Assembly (NCBI RefSeq): GCF_011927635.1
Contig: NZ_JAATJB010000007.1
Location: 1-64,000 of the forward strand
Source of the DNA: Sphingomonas trueperi
GTDB lineage: Bacteria; Pseudomonadota; Alphaproteobacteria; Sphingomonadales; Sphingomonadaceae
Direction: 5' to 3'
Length of the DNA: 64,000 nt
Each line of letters opens with the position of its first letter. The stretch's first letter is position 1. Positions 46,005 through 54,184 of the stretch are shown piece after piece. The translations under genes and the position numbers were made by a program. Under the pieces are notes generated by a model. That model had not been told where the DNA came from, ran no database searches, and saw only the letters and a program-made list of their open reading frames with translations.

Positions 46005-49000
46005 CACCCCGGGGGAGGCATATCTGCGGCAGCTCGTCGTCGGTGCCGCGACCGTCGCCGAACGCCTGCACGGCCCCTTCCGCCCGGTCGACAGCCCGGC
46101 ATCGGCCGAGCTCGCACAGGCCCGCCTGGCGCAGTGGCGCGCCAAGATCGGCGGGGCCGATCCCTCGGCCTTCGCCCGTCGGCTGGCCTGGCTCGACACC
46201 ACGCCGGAAGCGGCGCAGCGCCGCCTCGGCCTGCTGCATCACACCGGGCCGCTGCCGGACTGGACCGACTGGATCACGCGGTCGCTCGCGGCGATCGAGC
46301 AGCATCCCACCAAGGTACCCGCCTGCCCCTTCGGTGCGCTGGTAGCGCCGTTCGTCGCCGAAGCGCGCCGCGCGCTCGCACCGGTGCTGGCGCCCGGCTT
46401 TACCGAGGCGGCGACCGACGCCCTGTTCGGCGACCTCGCCGAAGCGCTCAGCCATCTCGCCGCACCCGCTTTCTATCTGAAGTTCGCAGCCCGGCGCAGC
46501 GCCGCCGGGAGGGACGCGGCGGCAGCATCCTCGACCGCCTGCTATGACGCGTTCGTCGCGGAGATGCTCGCGGGCGGCATGCACGGCTTCCTGCTCGAAT
46601 ATCCGGTCCTGGCGCGGCTGCTCGCCACGACCCTCGCCGATTTCGTCGCCAACACCACCGCCATGGCCGAAGCGCTGGCCGCCGACCGGGCGGACATCGC
46701 CCGTATCTTCGCCGGCGGCAGCGCGCCGGGGAGGGTCGCGGGCCTCCGCACCTCGCTGTCGGACCGGCACAATGGCGGCCGCACCGTTTCGATCCTCACC
46801 TTCGAGCGCGGGCTGACGATCGTACACAAGCCGCGGAATATCGATGTGGAGCGGGCATGGTTCGCCTGGCTGGCCGACCTCAACGACAACGGTGCGCATT
46901 TCGGACTGCTGCGGGTATTGTCCCGCGAGAGCCATGGCTGGGTGGAATATGCCGCCCCTGCCCCCTGCGCGGATTCGGGTGATCTGCCCGCCTATTATCG
47001 GCGCGCCGGCATGCTGCTCGCGCTCCTCTACGCGGTCGAGGCATCCGACTGTTTCTTCGAAAACATCGTCGCGCGCGGGGCGTATCCGCTGCTGATCGAC
47101 ATGGAAACGCTGATGCATCCGGTGATCCGGGGCCCCAGCGATCTCTCCCCGGCCGAAGCGGTCGCCGGCGACATGCTGTTCAATTCGGTGTTTCGCGCCG
47201 GTTTCCTGCCGGCGTGGGAAATGGGACCAGCCGGGCACTGCGTCGACATCAGCGGCCTTGCTGCGGCACCGGGGCAGGTCACCTCCTATGTCCGTCGGGT
47301 CTGGCGGGACGCCGGTACCGACGCGATGACCCTCGCGCAGGAGCCGATCCTCGTCGACAGCAGCGACCATCTTCCATCGGCACACGGGGTACCGGGGCAT
47401 GCCGCCGACCATGTCGACGCACTCGTGGAAGGCTTCGCGCACATCTATCGACGCCTGATGGCCGAGGCGCCGCGCTGGGCCGGGACCGGTGGCGACGGGC
47501 TGGCAAAGCGCTTCGCCGGCAGCGAAATCCGCTTCGTCTTCCATGCCACGCGGATCTACGGACTGGTCCTCAAGCGGCTGGGCGCCCCACGGCATCTGCG
47601 CGACGGTGCCGAACGCAGCATCGAGATGGACGTGATCAGCCGCTTCTACCTGGAAAGCCACAAGCAGATGCGCTTCCGCCCGCTGCTCGAAGCCGAGCTC
47701 GCGGCGCTCGAACGGCTGGATATCCCGAAGTTCGCCGTCCGCACGACCGAGCGCGGCTTGCGGCTGCCCACCGGCATCGCGCTCGACGACCTGTTCGAGC
47801 AATCGGCGATCGAGCGGGTGCAACGCCGCATCCGCTCGCTCGACGAAGCCGATCTGCAGCTGCAGCAGGAATTCATCCGCGCGTCGCTGGGGCTGGCGCA
47901 ATCGGTGGTGCAGCATGTGCCCACGTCCGCGACTTCCGACGCGGAACCGACCCCAGCGGCGGCGCCGCGGGAGCTGATCGAAGCAGCGCGCAGGATCGGG
48001 GAGGAACTGGCGGGCAAGGCAATCCTGTCGGGCGGCGCGGGGACCTGGATCGCGCCGCAGCTCCTGCCGGGTGCCAATCGACACGAATTCCGCCCCCTGC
48101 GCATGGACCTCTATTCCGGCATCGCCGGCGTGGCGCTGTTCTTCGCCGCCCTGGCGCGCGTGACGGGATCGGGGCGCGACCTCGCCATCGCTGCCCTAGC
48201 GACACTGCAACGCCATCTGCACGCCGCAACGCCCGAACAACTGGTACGCGAAGGCTATACGCTCGGCGCCGCGACGGGTGCGGGCGCCTTCGTCGCGACG
48301 CTTGCCTGGTGCGGCGAACTGCTCGCACAACCCGACCTCTACGTCGAGGCCATCGCCTTCGGCAGCAGGATCAGCCCGGCCTGGATCCGCGACGACACGG
48401 CGTTCGACATCATGTCCGGATCGGCCGGCGCGATCCTGGGATTGTTGTGCCTGCACCGCCGCTGTCCCGATCCGGTGCTGCTCGACAAGGCCCTACAGTG
48501 CGGCGACCACCTGCTGGCCAGCGCGATCCGGAGCGGTGCGGGAATCGCCTGGCCCGCTCCCGGCGGAGGACCTCCGCTGACCGGCTTCTCGCATGGCGCG
48601 GCCGGTATCGCCGCTGCCCTCGACCGGCTGGCGAGGGCAACCGGCGAGGCGCGCTTCGCGGCCGCGGCGGCGCAAGCGATCGCGGCGGAGAACGACGCCT
48701 TCGATCTGGCCGAGGGCAATTGGCGCGACCATCGCCATGGCGGCGGCGACCTTGCGACCGCGCCGCGCTATATGACGACCTGGTGCCACGGCGCGCCCGG
48801 GATCGGCATCGGGCGTGCGTCGCACGGGGCACCAGCCGAGCACCGGCGCGATCTGGAAGTCGCGCTCCGCACGACAGAACGCCACGGCATCGGCGATCGC
48901 GACGGACTGTGCTGCGGCGCGCTCGGCCGGGCCGAGCTTTTCCTGCTGCCGGCGGCCCGCCTGCTCGATCCTGCGGCGCCCGCACGTGCGCAGGCCTGGG

Positions 49001-49170
49001 CCGGCCAAGTACTCGCGCGGCGGCGCCAGGCGGGCGGCTACCGGCTGGCCGGACGCGGGGGGCAGGAGTTTTTCGACCCCTCTTTCTTCCAGGGATTGTC
49101 AGGCATCGGATACCAGTTGCTGCGGATCGCCGCGCCGCAGACGCTGCCCTCGGTCCTTGGCTGGGAATAG
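45997..49170 (+). CDS. lanM: Class II lanthipeptide synthetase LanM
   Basis: This 1057-residue enzyme has an N-terminal dehydratase (about 130-620) and a C-terminal LanC-like cyclase (about 700-1050). In the dehydratase, VHKPRNIDVERAW (Lys278), DCFFENIVARG (351-361) and LIDMETLMHP fit the kinase-like active site that phosphorylates and eliminates Ser/Thr. In the cyclase, the zinc ligands are Cys930 (WCHGAPG), Cys972 and Cys973 (LCCGALG). The Cys-Cys pair replaces Cys-His and is the hallmark of ProcM-like, promiscuous LanM enzymes. It should make lanthionine rings in the precursors at 53082-53240 and 53494-53646. It overlaps the second JmjC gene. Confidence 0.93.
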   Translation: MADTPGEAYLRQLVVGAATVAERLHGPFRPVDSPASAELAQARLAQWRAKIGGADPSAFARRLAWLDTTPEAAQRRLGLLHHTGPLPDWTDWITRSLAAIEQHPTKVPACPFGALVAPFVAEARRALAPVLAPGFTEAATDALFGDLAEALSHLAAPAFYLKFAARRSAAGRDAAAASSTACYDAFVAEMLAGGMHGFLLEYPVLARLLATTLADFVANTTAMAEALAADRADIARIFAGGSAPGRVAGLRTSLSDRHNGGRTVSILTFERGLTIVHKPRNIDVERAWFAWLADLNDNGAHFGLLRVLSRESHGWVEYAAPAPCADSGDLPAYYRRAGMLLALLYAVEASDCFFENIVARGAYPLLIDMETLMHPVIRGPSDLSPAEAVAGDMLFNSVFRAGFLPAWEMGPAGHCVDISGLAAAPGQVTSYVRRVWRDAGTDAMTLAQEPILVDSSDHLPSAHGVPGHAADHVDALVEGFAHIYRRLMAEAPRWAGTGGDGLAKRFAGSEIRFVFHATRIYGLVLKRLGAPRHLRDGAERSIEMDVISRFYLESHKQMRFRPLLEAELAALERLDIPKFAVRTTERGLRLPTGIALDDLFEQSAIERVQRRIRSLDEADLQLQQEFIRASLGLAQSVVQHVPTSATSDAEPTPAAAPRELIEAARRIGEELAGKAILSGGAGTWIAPQLLPGANRHEFRPLRMDLYSGIAGVALFFAALARVTGSGRDLAIAALATLQRHLHAATPEQLVREGYTLGAATGAGAFVATLAWCGELLAQPDLYVEAIAFGSRISPAWIRDDTAFDIMSGSAGAILGLLCLHRRCPDPVLLDKALQCGDHLLASAIRSGAGIAWPAPGGGPPLTGFSHGAAGIAAALDRLARATGEARFAAAAAQAIAAENDAFDLAEGNWRDHRHGGGDLATAPRYMTTWCHGAPGIGIGRASHGAPAEHRRDLEVALRTTERHGIGDRDGLCCGALGRAELFLLPAARLLDPAAPARAQAWAGQVLARRRQAGGYRLAGRGGQEFFDPSFFQGLSGIGYQLLRIAAPQTLPSVLGWE

Positions 49171-49174
49171 CGCC

Positions 49175-50617
49175 ATGGATGCGCAGAGCCTGCACGCGGT
49201 GGAGGATGCGGCCTGCGCGGCACCGGCAGAGGATGCGGACCGGCTTCTGATCGATCGGGCCTTGCGCGCCTTCGACCAGATCTGCGTGCACCTGCCCGAT
49301 CGGCGTGCCCAAGGAATCGATCCGCTGGCTCGGTTGCGGGCACTCGCTGCCAACCCGCCCGCGCCGCGTACCCACTTGTATCGCGCATTGATGGGAGTCT
49401 TCGCGGCGTTCGGGGATCGCCACACCCGCCTCGTCCTGCCGCCCGCCGAGAGCCAGCGCTTCGCCGCCCTGCCCTTCACCGTCGCCGCATGCTGGGACCA
49501 GGGGGGCATGACGTTGCTCGTCACCGGATCCGCCGACCCGCGGCTCCGGCGCGGGGACCGGCTCCATGCCTGGAACGGCCAGCCGATCGTAGCGGCGCTG
49601 GATGCCCATGGCACTGGGCAACTCGGCGCGAACAGCGAAGCTCGCCGCGCCAAGGCGATCCAGACGCTCACGATCCGGCCGCTCGGCCTCCTTCCACCGC
49701 CCGAGGAGCAGGCCGTCGCCATCGAGGTGGAAACGGCCTCGGGTGCCCGCAGCATGACCGTCGAATGGCAGGTCGCGAGCGCCGAGGAGCTGGCCCGCGC
49801 ATGCGCCGCCTGGATTCCGCCCGAACCGGACTTCGAGGCGGTCACCGGCGACCTGCGCCATCGACGGATTGCCACGCCGGGCGGGGATATCGGCTGGATT
49901 CGCATCGCCTCGCTCCAGGCGCCGGCCGACCCTTTCCTGCCCATGCTCGCCGAGGTGCTGGATCGCCAGCCTCGCACGGGCGTGGTGATCGATCTGCGCG
50001 GCTGCGAGGAAGGCTTTGTCCAGACCGGCGAACGCATGCTCGGCCTGTTCACCGATCGACCGATCACACCCCTCGGCTTCGCGCTGCGCTCGACCGACTG
50101 GATGCGCGATCTCGCGAACCACTGCGCAGCCTTGGCGCCCTGGCGCGAGCCGATCGAGGCCGCCAGGCGGGCCGGCACCTCCCACACCGCCACGCGCCCG
50201 CTCACCCCGTCGCCGACCATCGGCCCGCACGTCCGGCCCTATCCCGGGCCGGTGATCGTGCTCGTCGATGCGCACACCTACAGCACGGCGGAGATGTTCG
50301 CCGCCGGCGTGCAGGACCACCGCATTGGCAAGGTGATCGGAGTCGCGCCGCGCACGGGCGGCGGCGGCGGCGCGGCCTGGTCGCAGCAGCTGATCCACCG
50401 GCTGAGCGGCGACCCGTTGTTCGCGCCGGACGAGGACGCCGCCAGCCTGCGGGTCGCCGTGCTGCGATGCCACCGTACCGGCGCGCAGGCCGGACGGCCC
50501 ATCGAGGGCGGAGGTGTCGTGCCCGATGCGGTCCATGCCCTGACCCGGCGGGACCTGCTGGAAGGCGAGGCCGACTTGATCGAACGGGTGATCCACGAAT
50601 GCAAAATGATGCAGTGA
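49175..50617 (+). CDS. S41-family (tail-specific) peptidase homologue
   Basis: This 480-residue protein matches the S41/CtpA peptidase family. The nucleophile is Ser370 in DAHTYSTAEMFAAG, and GDIGWIRIASLQ with GVVIDLRGCEEG are family segments. A PDZ-like region lies around 100-190 (RRGDRLHAWNGQPI). There is no signal peptide, so it probably acts in the cytoplasm. In a cluster without a LanT protease it is a candidate for removing or trimming the leader. It starts four bases after LanM and overlaps the third PhyH gene by 19 bases. Confidence 0.8.
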   Translation: MDAQSLHAVEDAACAAPAEDADRLLIDRALRAFDQICVHLPDRRAQGIDPLARLRALAANPPAPRTHLYRALMGVFAAFGDRHTRLVLPPAESQRFAALPFTVAACWDQGGMTLLVTGSADPRLRRGDRLHAWNGQPIVAALDAHGTGQLGANSEARRAKAIQTLTIRPLGLLPPPEEQAVAIEVETASGARSMTVEWQVASAEELARACAAWIPPEPDFEAVTGDLRHRRIATPGGDIGWIRIASLQAPADPFLPMLAEVLDRQPRTGVVIDLRGCEEGFVQTGERMLGLFTDRPITPLGFALRSTDWMRDLANHCAALAPWREPIEAARRAGTSHTATRPLTPSPTIGPHVRPYPGPVIVLVDAHTYSTAEMFAAGVQDHRIGKVIGVAPRTGGGGGAAWSQQLIHRLSGDPLFAPDEDAASLRVAVLRCHRTGAQAGRPIEGGGVVPDAVHALTRRDLLEGEADLIERVIHECKMMQ

Positions 50618-51342
50618 GCAACGGCTATCACGATACCGGTTTCGCCCATCTTCGCGGTGTGCTGGACCCGGCATTGGTCGCCGCCTGGCGACCGCAGCTG
50701 ATGGAGGCCGCCCACGATTTGCCCAACCGCGCGAGCGGGCAGGAAATCGCAGCGGTATTCGAACCCCATCGCGCGGCGCCGGCGATCGCGCACATCCTCA
50801 CCGCGCCGGCGCTCGGCAGAATTGCGGCAGACTGGCTGGGGACCGAGGCGGTCCGGCTCGTCGCGGCGGCCGCCTATATCAAGCCGCCGGGCGCTCCGGC
50901 CACCTTCTGGCACCAGGACCTGTGGTTCTTTCCGATCGTCGATGCGACGATGCTGACGCTCTGGCTCCCGCTCGCCCCGATCGATGCAGCGCTCGCGCCG
51001 ATGGTCTACGCCGCCGGATCGCATCGCGACGGGTTCACCGAAGCATCGTACGACACGCCACCGGAAGGAAAACTGCTGCTTCGCGCGGCGCCGATGGCGC
51101 TTGGCGACGTTGCGATCCACGATGGCTGGACGCTGCATGCCTCGGATCCAAATGGCGGAATGACGGCGCGCGAGGCAGTCGGCCTGTCCTATATTCCGGC
51201 CGATACCCGCTTCGCGACGCGGGATGCCCTGCAAGCCTCGCCCGCGCGCTGGCAGTGGCTGGCGCCGTATCTGGACGACGCCAATTACCGCGAGGGCGCG
51301 CCGGTGGACGGGCCGGCGTGCCCCGCCATCGCCTTGTCCTGA
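50599..51342 (+). CDS. PhyH-family Fe(II)/2-oxoglutarate oxygenase (3)
   Basis: This 247-residue dioxygenase has His105 and Asp107 (FWHQD), His180 (GWTLHASDPN) and Arg191. It is the shortest of the three PhyH proteins. It closes the ten-gene operon, overlapping the peptidase gene by 19 bases, and its last 58 bases overlap the convergent S12 hydrolase gene. Like the others it should hydroxylate a C-H bond of a precursor residue; no specificity is visible. Confidence 0.83.
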   Translation: MQNDAVSNGYHDTGFAHLRGVLDPALVAAWRPQLMEAAHDLPNRASGQEIAAVFEPHRAAPAIAHILTAPALGRIAADWLGTEAVRLVAAAAYIKPPGAPATFWHQDLWFFPIVDATMLTLWLPLAPIDAALAPMVYAAGSHRDGFTEASYDTPPEGKLLLRAAPMALGDVAIHDGWTLHASDPNGGMTAREAVGLSYIPADTRFATRDALQASPARWQWLAPYLDDANYREGAPVDGPACPAIALS

Positions 51343-52976
51343 TCGGCGCACAGGGTCGCCCTGCGCTCGAAGCGCAGATCCCAGACGCGCTCGGTGCTGA
51401 CCAGCATCGCCGCGACCGCGCCGGCCGCGTCGCGTTCGAAGCGGATCGAGAGGCCACCCGCACAGGCGAAGTCGTCCTGCCTCAACGGCATCAGCGGGTG
51501 CGCGCCGCGCCGGCCGCGGTCCAGCACCAGCGCCTCACCTTGCAGCGCTACCCGGTACGCGACATCCAGTTCCGCGCTGTCGTAGATCCCGACATAGTCC
51601 GTGACGGGTGCCGGCGTCCCCGCGGCTTCGGGAGGCACCGCCTCCAGCGAGGCCGTCTGGGTGCCGCCATAAAAGGTCCGGAATTGCATCGGCGCACCGG
51701 GTTCCACCAGGAATTCGCAGGTCGCATCCAGGCCGAGGAAAGCAAAGCTCGCCGGGCCGGTGGGTGCGAGCTCATAGTCGGGGCCGCCCGGCGGACAGAG
51801 AAACAGGCGGCCGTCGCGGTAGCGCACCTCGACGCGATCCTGCCCCCCCGGCTCGCGATAGCTTCCGCAAAAGGCGAGCAGCGCATCGCCCGCCGGCATC
51901 TCCGCTCCCACCGCACGGCTCGCTTGCGCGGGCGCGGCGGCACGATCCGCGGCGGCCCCGAACGCGTCGGCCAGCAGATGATCGGCGATCTTCCGGGCGA
52001 TCTGGCCCGGTGGCGCGGTTGCCGTGTTGCAGAAGATCGCGACGGCCAGGCGCTGCACCGGAAAGCGCAGATAATGCGCGCGGAAGGCAGCATCGCCCCC
52101 GGCATGTTCCGCGACCTCCAAGCCTCGATAGCGTCCGATCGCCAGGCCGAAGCCATAGCCGGTCGACTGCCCGTCGTTGAGCAGACCGGGGCGATGCATC
52201 GCCGCGATCAATGCCTGCGAACAGATTTGCGGCTGCAGCAGATGCTGCTCCCAGGCGGCGAAATCGGCGACGGTGGTGAACAATCCCGTCGGCCCCGCCG
52301 TCGCATAGGCGGGGTTGTTGATGCGCAGCGTGCCGTCCGCCGCGCGCGCATACGCATCGGCCCGCCCCTGCAGCGGCAGGTCGAAGGCATCGCGGAAACA
52401 GGTTCGGTGCATCCCCAGGGGCACGAACAGCGCCTCGTGCGCAAAGGCCCGCAACGCCATGCCGGTGACGCGCTCGATCGCCGCGGCAAGGATCGTGTAG
52501 CCGCTATTGATGTATTGGAAGCGCGTGCCCGTCGCGAAGTTCAGCGCGCGCTGCCGGCCGCATAGCCCAAGGATATCGGCGTCGTGCTTCACGTCCTCGT
52601 GCCGCCAGCCCGCCAGATCGAGCAGCCCCCATTGATCGCGCAGCCCGCTGCAATGGTGGAGGATCTGGCGCGGCGTGATCTCTCGTGCGATCGGGATTTC
52701 CGGGAACAGCGCCCCGAGCGGCTGATCGAGGTCCAGCATCCCGCGCTCGGCAAGCAGGGCGACGCAGAACGCCGTCACCTGCTTCGACAGCGACGCGACA
52801 TGGAAGACCGTGCCGGGCGTTATCGGCATGCCATGCTCGACATTGGCCAGGCCGAAGCCGCGCAGCAACAGCGGCTGGCCGTCCCGATAGATACCCAGCG
52901 CCGCACCCGGCCCATCGTTGGTGGCCCAGGCAAACAGGCTGGTCAGGAAATCAGGACCAATATCGGCTAGAGCCAT
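51285..52976 (-). CDS. S12-type serine hydrolase (beta-lactamase/esterase fold)
   Basis: This 563-residue protein has a class-C beta-lactamase-like domain with Ser62-Leu-Ser-Lys65 (ASLSKQ), Tyr155-Ile-Asn157 (QYINSGY) and His291-Ala-Gly (AEHAGGD). The 200-residue C-terminus is beta-rich, as in DUF3471-type S12 peptidases. No signal peptide is seen, so it probably stays in the cytoplasm. It follows the first precursor by 105 bases on the same strand, so it may cleave the leader, or hydrolyse or transfer an acyl group on the peptide. I start at 52976 because the longer reading has no ribosome site. Confidence 0.83.
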   Translation of the reverse strand: MALADIGPDFLTSLFAWATNDGPGAALGIYRDGQPLLLRGFGLANVEHGMPITPGTVFHVASLSKQVTAFCVALLAERGMLDLDQPLGALFPEIPIAREITPRQILHHCSGLRDQWGLLDLAGWRHEDVKHDADILGLCGRQRALNFATGTRFQYINSGYTILAAAIERVTGMALRAFAHEALFVPLGMHRTCFRDAFDLPLQGRADAYARAADGTLRINNPAYATAGPTGLFTTVADFAAWEQHLLQPQICSQALIAAMHRPGLLNDGQSTGYGFGLAIGRYRGLEVAEHAGGDAAFRAHYLRFPVQRLAVAIFCNTATAPPGQIARKIADHLLADAFGAAADRAAAPAQASRAVGAEMPAGDALLAFCGSYREPGGQDRVEVRYRDGRLFLCPPGGPDYELAPTGPASFAFLGLDATCEFLVEPGAPMQFRTFYGGTQTASLEAVPPEAAGTPAPVTDYVGIYDSAELDVAYRVALQGEALVLDRGRRGAHPLMPLRQDDFACAGGLSIRFERDAAGAVAAMLVSTERVWDLRFERRATLCADQDKAMAGHAGPSTGAPSR

Positions 52977-53081
52977 ATCGGTGCAAACACGCGGAACGGG
53001 AAATGGGGGAGCGTCACAACAACGCCCCTCCATTCCATCAACGCCTGCCATCCGGGGCGTGCCTGGATTGCACGTCGCCGC

Positions 53082-53240
53082 TCAGCACCCCTTGTTGCAA
53101 TTGGCACCCCAGGAGCACGATCCTTCCGCCATCTGCAACAGCTGCTCGTCGGTCAGTTCCTCGCCTAGCATCAGATCGATCTTGGCTTCTTCCACGCGCT
53201 CCACGCCCGTGTCGACGCCCGTATTTGATTGCACGTTCAT
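53082..53240 (-). CDS. RiPP precursor peptide 1 (core tail NKGC)
   Basis: This 52-residue peptide is too short for most gene callers. It begins MNVQSNTGVDTG and ends with a leader segment ELTDEQLLQMAEG followed by the core SCSWGANCNKGC. The leader's acidic, helical ELTDEQLL motif is like that of LanM substrates. The core has two Ser that LanM could dehydrate and three Cys for thioether or disulfide bonds, plus Trp, Asn and Lys for other enzymes. GGGAG lies nine bases before the ATG. It shares residues 26-48 exactly with precursor 2, then differs. It is read with the S12 hydrolase gene. Confidence 0.9.
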   Translation of the reverse strand: MNVQSNTGVDTGVERVEEAKIDLMLGEELTDEQLLQMAEGSCSWGANCNKGC

Positions 53241-53493
53241 GCGTAATTCTCCCTCAAACCAAATTGCGCTGGCAGGGACTCATCTCACCTCGACGCCCTG
53301 ATCCGGACCAAAACGGGATCCTTTCGCTTCTCGGTCTCAGCAACCGCCCCGAGCGAGACCCCAATTGCCTCCTCGCGTTGCGGGGGCGACGGATCGGGCG
53401 TAGGAGTGGGCTCTTGTCAGTGCGTCTTGGTAGTATCTGCCGAACTGCCAGCAATAGGAGCATCCGGCTTCCCCAATAGCTTGCCTGCCGAGA
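53241..53493. other. Spacer between the two precursor genes
   Basis: I see no supported gene in these 253 bases. A reading in another frame contains CSYCWQFGRYYQ but has no leader or ribosome site. No terminator is evident, so both precursors may share one transcript. Confidence 0.45.
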
Positions 53494-53646
53494 TCAGCCG
53501 CGGCAGTTGGCACCCCAAGAACAGGAACCCTCGGCCATCTGGAGCAACTGCTCATCCGTCAGCTCCTCGCCCATTTCCTGTTCGAGCGCGAGCTCCGCGA
53601 TCTTGCGCGAGTCGACGTTGGTATCGATGATCTGTCCGCTTTCCAT
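53494..53646 (-). CDS. RiPP precursor peptide 2 (core tail RG)
   Basis: This 50-residue peptide has a different N-terminus (MESGQIIDTNVDSRK) but the same leader end, ELTDEQLLQMAEG, and core start, SCSWGANC; it then ends RG. The Arg is the only one in either core and fits the arginase-like enzyme of the operon as a target for ornithine formation. It has two Ser and two Cys available to LanM. GGAGG lies seven bases before the ATG. It is nearer to the promoter at 54062-54091 than precursor 1 and may be the more abundant. Confidence 0.9.
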   Translation of the reverse strand: MESGQIIDTNVDSRKIAELALEQEMGEELTDEQLLQMAEGSCSWGANCRG

Positions 53647-53724
53647 GTCCTATCCTCCAGATTGTGGATCAAGCAAATCCTTCATCCCATACAAGAATAC
53701 ATGCATGTATCGAATCATAGTTCT

Positions 53725-54012
53725 TCAATAGGTCCGCGCCGCTGCACCGGACACATGTGCGACAGTCGCACCAAGGGCGAACCATATCACCTCTGCAGGC
53801 ACCGATTCCGGCTTCTCCTTGATGGTGAATTCAGCCGTCTTCTTCCCCGGATCATAGCTATACCCGACTACGGTCTTGCCCAGCCCCGGCGTATCCGTCG
53901 TTGCCGTTCCGGAATTCTCGCCATCGTACACGGTGTTATGCTGAGTCTTGCTGATTGCTTTGAGGCCGGCCCATTCTTCAGCCGAAAGGTCGGTAACGGT
54001 GTTTGTGCTCAT
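53725..54012 (-). CDS. Unrecognised 95-residue protein ahead of the precursors
   Basis: I do not recognise this protein. It starts MSTNTVTDLSAEEWAG and contains a Thr/Gly-rich middle (GENSGTATTDTPGLGK), then a likely beta-hairpin VVGYSYDPGKKTAEFTI and a hydrophobic C-terminus (EVIWFALGATVAHVSGAA). It has no Cys. GGGAG lies 7 bases before the chosen ATG; another ATG is directly before it. It is the first gene behind the strong promoter at 54062-54091. It could be an immunity protein, a carrier or a third, larger precursor; none of these is supported by a motif. Confidence 0.7.
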   Translation of the reverse strand: MSTNTVTDLSAEEWAGLKAISKTQHNTVYDGENSGTATTDTPGLGKTVVGYSYDPGKKTAEFTIKEKPESVPAEVIWFALGATVAHVSGAAARTY

Positions 54013-54033
54013 CATCCGACTCCCAAGTTGTTT

Positions 54034-54054
54034 GAATCCAAAAGACTTGGATTC
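54034..54054 (-). promoter_or_regulatory. Hairpin at the expected 5' end of the precursor transcript
   Basis: GAATCCAA and TTGGATTC form a perfect 8-base-pair inverted repeat with a five-base loop, between the promoter at 54062-54091 and the ATG at 54012. Transcription should start near 54055, so the hairpin would form the very 5' end of the mRNA. It may stabilise the transcript or serve as an operator. Confidence 0.55.
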
Positions 54055-54061
54055 GATTATA

Positions 54062-54091
54062 TATATAATTTCTCCGTGCCGTGATGGTCAA
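54062..54091 (-). promoter_or_regulatory. Promoter for the precursor-peptide transcript
   Basis: Read on the minus strand, TTGACC and TATATA are separated by 18 bases. The -10 region is part of a 14-base AT palindrome ATTATATATATAAT (54056-54069), unusual for this GC-rich window. It would drive the 95-residue gene, both precursors and the S12 hydrolase. Confidence 0.65.
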
Positions 54092-54184
54092 CGTATAAAC
54101 CGATCCGATTCACGCATATTCATGACAATTGCTTGCATGACGATCACGACATCTAGCTGCTTTGCGGGCCGTTGCGGCCAGCCT

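Noticed and set aside
53337..53470. Possible third precursor containing CSYCWQFGRYYQ
   Set aside because: It lies in a frame overlapping precursor 2, has no leader motif, start or ribosome site of its own, so coincidence is more likely.
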